Below the pieces are notes generated by a model. The model was not told the DNA's origin. It ran no database searches and was given only the letters and a program-made list of their open reading frames with translations. Positions 60,701 through 64,000 of a stretch of DNA of 64,000 bases are shown here, in pieces. Numbering within the stretch: position 1 is the first letter of the stretch; each line of letters begins with the position of its first letter. The stretch is from NCBI RefSeq assembly GCF_002814235.1, contig NZ_PHSU01000011.1, positions 124,001 to 188,000 of the forward strand, given 5' to 3'. The stretch comes from Pseudomonas sp. QS1027. GTDB lineage: Bacteria > Pseudomonadota > Gammaproteobacteria > Pseudomonadales > Pseudomonadaceae. A program made the translations under genes and the position numbers.

Positions 60701-62893
60701 GCGCGCCTCAATGCCCTGATCAAGGAAGCGGACATCGGCACGCATTACGCGGCACTGCTGGAGTCCCACCTGTCCCACGGTGAGAACCGGGTACCCGAGC
60801 GCCAAGCCCTGTTCAACCCGCACCTGATCTGGCAAAGCCTCGAACACGCCCTCTGCCAATACCTGCGGCAATCACTGTCCGCCCAGGCCCACGGCTTTAT
60901 CAGGCATGTGCTGGGCATGCCCGACGGCGTCGCTCGCCTGCCCCTCGTCGGCAGCAACATCGTTGTGCGTCCGCTGGAACTGCTACGCCTGGCCCGGGCG
61001 AGCGCGGACCGGGCCCTGGGCCTGTATCTGATCGGACGCTCCGATACCCAGGGACCGCTGGTGCTCTTCAGCCCGTATGGCGAACAACCGGCCTTTCGCG
61101 AGTACGGCAACGAATCGCTGTTCATGAGCGAGCTGGGTCGTCCCGGGGCCTTGCGACAACTCGTGCTCGGGAGGATTTCCAGTAGCGTGCGCCAGCTCTA
61201 CAGCGAACAGGCTTTCAGTACCCGGACCGTCAGCGTTACCTGGAACATCATCAAGGGTCATTTCCTCAACCGCTTGTACAACGACATGACCGCCCTGCTG
61301 AAAGACCAATTGGGACTGCAAGGCACCCAGGGACAGCAATCGGCCTGGAGCACGGTGGTTCACCTGCTCGGGAACCAGCTGCATCAGGGCACCCAGCTGA
61401 TGCTCGGCCGCTTGCGCATGCCCTGGGTGATCTGGCAAACCCTGCCGCGGTTCAAGGACGCCATGGACAATGCCTGGCAAGGTCGCTGGGCACAAGCGAT
61501 GGAGGACTTCACTGGCGCCCTGGCGCAACTGGCCTTGGCCCGTAAGGCACCGGCTGCCAGCGCGCTCATCGAATTGCCGAAGCCCGCGCAGACACCCGCC
61601 CCACCGGCAACCCCGGTCGAGTCACCATTCCTGCAATGGCCTGCCTGGGGAGACATGCCGTTGACCCAGGAACAGCAAAACCGCCTGCTCGGCTACGAAG
61701 TCCGGGATATTGCCTTGAGCGACCTGGAGCATGACGCCGCCCTGGGCACCCATACCGACCCGCGCACCCACCGCCAGTACGCCGCCGTACGCGGGCGGGT
61801 GTTCCAGGTGCGGATCGAGGACCGGCGCTGGCGCATCGTGACCGATCAGGAGCCCGGACCGTGGCTGCGAAAGGACGCGCAAGGCCAGTGGGACATGGAC
61901 CTCAAGGGGCGCTTGCTGGGAGGCGGGGATGGCAATCGCCTGATAGACCGTATCACCACCCGGCAAACCGTAAGCCGTGAAGTCAAGGTACTGGCCGCCG
62001 GCATGAAATCGATCAGGCATCTTTACCCGGACAAGGCCCGACAACTCAGACAGGGCCATGCCTTGGCGGTCACCTACCTGAGAAACGCCAGGCAACGCTT
62101 GGGATCACTGGCGGCCGGCACTCGGCTCGACAACCAGCGACAGCTTTACCTGCAGGCGGTCTTCGGCCTCAAGACCATCAGCCGGGGCCTGAACAAGAGA
62201 ATCGGCAGAATGCTCGACAGGCTGCTCAGGGAACTGCTGTCCCCGGCCCGTTCCCCTGACCTCTCGGAGCTCTATGTCGTCGGTGCCTCCCGGACACCGG
62301 AGCGCAGGTGTGCGGCCTTCGTGGTGACCTGCGACCGCACCCGTAAAATCTATCTGAACGAGCTGTTCTTCGAGCCCGGCCTGGAGGTCTATGACCCCAT
62401 CCGGCCAAGGACCTTCAACAGCGTGTTGCACAACATGGCGACCATCCTGCTTCACGAGTTCAGCCATATCGTCTTCGATACCGTGGACATCGCCTACATG
62501 GATTCCTTCCGCCCCTTCTACGACCTGCTCGACAACACCACAAGCGAGGGGCGTGCACGACAGCAGGAATTGAAAGAGCTGCAGGAAATGGCACTCTCTT
62601 CGCGCACACCCAGCGAGCACTTGTTCAGGTTTGAAGACCGGATCACCGGCACTTGGCACGATATAGAGGATGACCCGTACACACGGGTCCTGGCACTGAC
62701 CCGCTGCCCCGATCTGCAAGACGCCCGGCGAAAATTCCAGGACGACGAAGCCAGGAGAATCGATGTCATCCTGGCCAACGCGGACTCGGTGGCGCTGTTC
62801 GTCAGCTATCTGGGGCGTCCCACGGAGTTCTACCCGATTTTCAGTGGCGCCCCCCACCGGGAGCAAGGGCCCATACCCGCCAGCACTATCTAA
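57707..62893 (+). CDS. Giant dermonecrotic-toxin-like protein with C-terminal aspzincin-like metallopeptidase
   Basis: A 1,728-residue protein. The N-terminal 370 residues resemble the DUF6543/dermonecrotic-toxin-type region found in large Pseudomonas toxins (TWLRNVLLPNQDARQAFKDP, TQRDELLRFVAVDIKSRIQF). A motif of the form L(F/Y)LY(T)P..G...F recurs near residues 86, 380, 760 and 1116. A Pro-rich linker lies near 1291-1305, then a beta-rich segment (QYAAVRGRVFQVRIEDRRWR). The C-terminal 250 residues look like an M35 aspzincin: HEFSH at 1583-1587 (Zn ligands and Glu), TVDIAY at 1592-1597 (Asp1594 as third ligand, Tyr1597), and NADSVALF near 1691-1698. No signal peptide is seen. ATG 57707 follows GAAGG. 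Target, secretion route and toxicity are unproven. Confidence 0.8.
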   Translation: MTLDSYPYEFSEVLEARDAPNEREIARNITQADRTWLRNVLLPNQDARQAFKDPMTVEKILLSAYGVTLVDLVGAFVMRPSTQDCSYLYTPSFGLEHFDTQTAAINCVFERLTLETQRDELLRFVAVDIKSRIQFDSYLQLKTEPIEGAVFLDRRRSIDLHEKHNLRALGEELLKLPTLAALLDKMLDDELGRRFANVDLAAVRMISYVSAGRNDKKDDSDPKHQSAATHSLSDALLAHYRAGAWPTGQSRAFVALGYNAVPADVVFWEDALTKISGSLKVRLQSELESYWNGKMDNGYSRRAFFAEVMGTCWRTELFKQLQWDSIGSRTQHWLAGLYPHRPARLPRTRIKSLGYKTSKPSQATLANAFLVSDESASPGSLFLYTYGRLMEFNSQEALNNYLLQELQDIERLDELPETLSLTELTDLLNYPTHATQLDPLAQPIFENRLEAIIAKQLENIEYVLARYSRSKGQLNLGAALEVALDVRAMINSRLPSIDTRERWSLRLDLSADADVQPIEPPTTTLTSASEQWHTLNTLKFRLANELAKRPDLLTFAQSSLHDEWVSAKRTGLDPANIYLNQYESASDEQQALQPITSTSLAEHLLERSVGLVPPLAQSTGSGLFSHSQAGSWSRIANLDMATANGLVDAALVDFLPRFLHQHRTIYSQLSPLIGNALDQGLRHEARQRVLAGTLDDGARELLETVLDHPDGVRRKGLRGFIADAFGLTLKIAGQALPYRLFNCFLITERGGLDPINSGRALLWTPAGGLEAFDSLHSTEAELTRRLHAPDQRLSLLENLIAALPSADNQHNGLGIGFVRIRDNFLTHLIYSVADKALGDIVEAASAQLPAASLQGHLQSCLLRHASLAPLEKALEATQHSRLHSALPAWLANARADEQLALAELLDQHRQHIDAPLDYHHDIPAIRDFARTKIGSLLSRDFPTSGLSPDDVHLSTDSREARSSSPQTLTDYALRHFDEIDGASATRLHTNTLPDGLTVARLNALIKEADIGTHYAALLESHLSHGENRVPERQALFNPHLIWQSLEHALCQYLRQSLSAQAHGFIRHVLGMPDGVARLPLVGSNIVVRPLELLRLARASADRALGLYLIGRSDTQGPLVLFSPYGEQPAFREYGNESLFMSELGRPGALRQLVLGRISSSVRQLYSEQAFSTRTVSVTWNIIKGHFLNRLYNDMTALLKDQLGLQGTQGQQSAWSTVVHLLGNQLHQGTQLMLGRLRMPWVIWQTLPRFKDAMDNAWQGRWAQAMEDFTGALAQLALARKAPAASALIELPKPAQTPAPPATPVESPFLQWPAWGDMPLTQEQQNRLLGYEVRDIALSDLEHDAALGTHTDPRTHRQYAAVRGRVFQVRIEDRRWRIVTDQEPGPWLRKDAQGQWDMDLKGRLLGGGDGNRLIDRITTRQTVSREVKVLAAGMKSIRHLYPDKARQLRQGHALAVTYLRNARQRLGSLAAGTRLDNQRQLYLQAVFGLKTISRGLNKRIGRMLDRLLRELLSPARSPDLSELYVVGASRTPERRCAAFVVTCDRTRKIYLNELFFEPGLEVYDPIRPRTFNSVLHNMATILLHEFSHIVFDTVDIAYMDSFRPFYDLLDNTTSEGRARQQELKELQEMALSSRTPSEHLFRFEDRITGTWHDIEDDPYTRVLALTRCPDLQDARRKFQDDEARRIDVILANADSVALFVSYLGRPTEFYPIFSGAPHREQGPIPASTI

Positions 62894-62995
62894 TGCAGCC
62901 CGTCGGGCCGCCCTCTGTAGCGTTGATGTCCTTCAAGAGCGATGCCTCGCCCCGGCGAACGTCGCTCCTCGTCAACGTGAACGAAGGCACAGCAC

Positions 62996-64000
62996 ATGTC
63001 CGACCACCCCGCTGTCTATTACTTGTCCCAGGCCATGGAACTGCATGACACCCCCAGTGCACTGGAAGGATCCCTGGGGATCGAGGCCACTGACCGCAAC
63101 TGGCTGCGCAACCTGTTCCTGGCCAGCCAGGATGCCCGCCAGGCACTCGATACACCGATGTCCGTCGATAAACTCTTCATCGTCGCGCAAGGCTCTCTGC
63201 CGGCCGAGCTGGCCGGAACCTTCCTGGTCAGCGGCCCGCCGGGACACCGGGTGTTCCTCTGTACCCCGGGGTTCGGCCTGGAGCCCTTCGACCATCGCGA
63301 GCTGGCGCTGAAAAAGCTGCTCGAACGCCTGAGCCTGGCCCCGCAACGCGACGAGCTGCTGCGCTTCGTCGCACTCAGAATCAGGACCGCCATTCGCTTT
63401 GACCCGCCTCCCACCCTGGTCTCGGAACCGATCCTGGGAGTCGTGCTGATCGATCGACGCCAGTCCATCGAAACCTACCTCGACTACAGCCTGAAGCACC
63501 TGCAGGACGAATTGCTCAGGTTGCCGGCACTGAAGACGCTGCTCGACCAACTGCTGGAGAGTCAGTTGGGCCGGCACTTTCCTCAGGTCAGCCTGACGGC
63601 CCTGAGGGTGATCAGCTATGCAATACCCGGCGCGGACGAAGGCACGGCGAGACTCCCACTCCAGCAGCTCTCAACCCGATTGCTCAGCGAGACCTTGCTG
63701 GAACACTACAACCGGGGCGCCTGGCCCGAAGGGCAGAGCCGCGAATTCGTCGCGCCCGGCTACTCCTCCTCGGCAAGGGATACCCCCGTATGGGAAAAGA
63801 CCCTGGCGAGTCTCTCCGAGCAGTTGTACAGCCATCTGGAAAGCACACTGCAAGACTTCTGGAAAGAGCCCCTCGACAACGGGCAACCACGCCAGGACCT
63901 GTTTATCGATGCCATGGGCACCCGCTTTCGGGCCGAGTTGCTCCAGCAGGAACAGGACTGGAATACCCTCAGGCCCGAGGACTACTACTCGCTGTGCGGG
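62996..64000 (+). CDS. Second dermonecrotic-toxin-like protein, N-terminal part (cut by window edge)
   Basis: The frame opens at ATG 62996 with the Shine-Dalgarno-like GAAGG nearby and stays open for 335 codons to the end of the window. It is a paralogue of the N-terminus of the upstream gene: TDRNWLRNLFLASQDARQAL matches TDRNWLRNL-type sequence there, and APQRDELLRFVALRIRTAIR, GVVLIDRRQSIETYL, LLEHYNRGAWPEGQSREFVA and FIDAMGTRFRAELLQQ line up in the same order. CTPGFGLEPFD is the repeated motif. The 102-bp gap suggests co-transcription with the first gene. The C-terminal domain, which would show its activity, lies outside the window. Confidence 0.8.
   Translation, partial: MSDHPAVYYLSQAMELHDTPSALEGSLGIEATDRNWLRNLFLASQDARQALDTPMSVDKLFIVAQGSLPAELAGTFLVSGPPGHRVFLCTPGFGLEPFDHRELALKKLLERLSLAPQRDELLRFVALRIRTAIRFDPPPTLVSEPILGVVLIDRRQSIETYLDYSLKHLQDELLRLPALKTLLDQLLESQLGRHFPQVSLTALRVISYAIPGADEGTARLPLQQLSTRLLSETLLEHYNRGAWPEGQSREFVAPGYSSSARDTPVWEKTLASLSEQLYSHLESTLQDFWKEPLDNGQPRQDLFIDAMGTRFRAELLQQEQDWNTLRPEDYYSLCG

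Overview
The window is one contiguous stretch of a Pseudomonas chromosome, most likely from the P. fluorescens complex. The reasons are the high GC content, elongation factor P with Arg32 next to its rhamnosyltransferase earP, the tpm, prmB, folE and class II DAHP synthase genes, the full ccmABCDEFGHI operon, and about ten paired REP-type hairpins carrying the GGCTTGCC(G/C)GCGA core found between Pseudomonas genes. The species is inferred, not proven.

Layout. 1-12.5 kb is housekeeping: the end of an aminotransferase gene, htpX, tpm, an extradiol dioxygenase, deaD, prmB, an isochorismatase-fold protein, smrA-like, folE, a glutaredoxin-like protein, an LprI-like protein, a GST, a PLP aminotransferase and a divergent marR. 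12.6-29.4 kb is a purine catabolic island. It has a purine permease, uraH, puuE-uraD-alc-allA-puuD, a urate/xanthine-type permease, a Tsx-like outer-membrane channel, a RutR-like TetR regulator, a GlcG-like protein, gcl-hyi-glxR and a urea transporter. Together these take urate to glycerate plus urea. The palindrome TTGTATACAA, or a one-base variant, lies at the promoters of its main transcription units and is probably the operator of one shared regulator.

29.4-33.8 kb holds a voltage-gated K+ channel with a C-terminal zinc ribbon, a lone sulfate-binding protein, an exported protein, an antitoxin whose PIN toxin partner is broken, and a lipoprotein. 33.8-40.7 kb is the cytochrome c maturation operon on the minus strand; it would attach heme to the cytochrome c tail of the urate oxidase PuuD. 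40.9-45 kb has FliK-like and FlhB-C-terminal-like genes and an isolated vgrG. 45-57.5 kb contains a spermidine-synthase-like gene, DAHP synthase, a YcaQ-type DNA glycosylase, a DUF1127 protein, two LysR regulators, a TauE/SafE transporter, ohrR-ohr with an esterase, efp-earP, and small conserved genes.

The right end (57.7-64 kb) holds two tandem giant genes. The first encodes 1,728 residues: an N-terminal part of the dermonecrotic-toxin-like (DUF6543) type, four spaced copies of a short motif, a Pro-rich linker, and a C-terminal aspzincin-like (M35) metallopeptidase with HEFSH followed by TVDIAY. The second is a paralogue cut by the window edge. This pair and the shared purine operators are the most interesting content.
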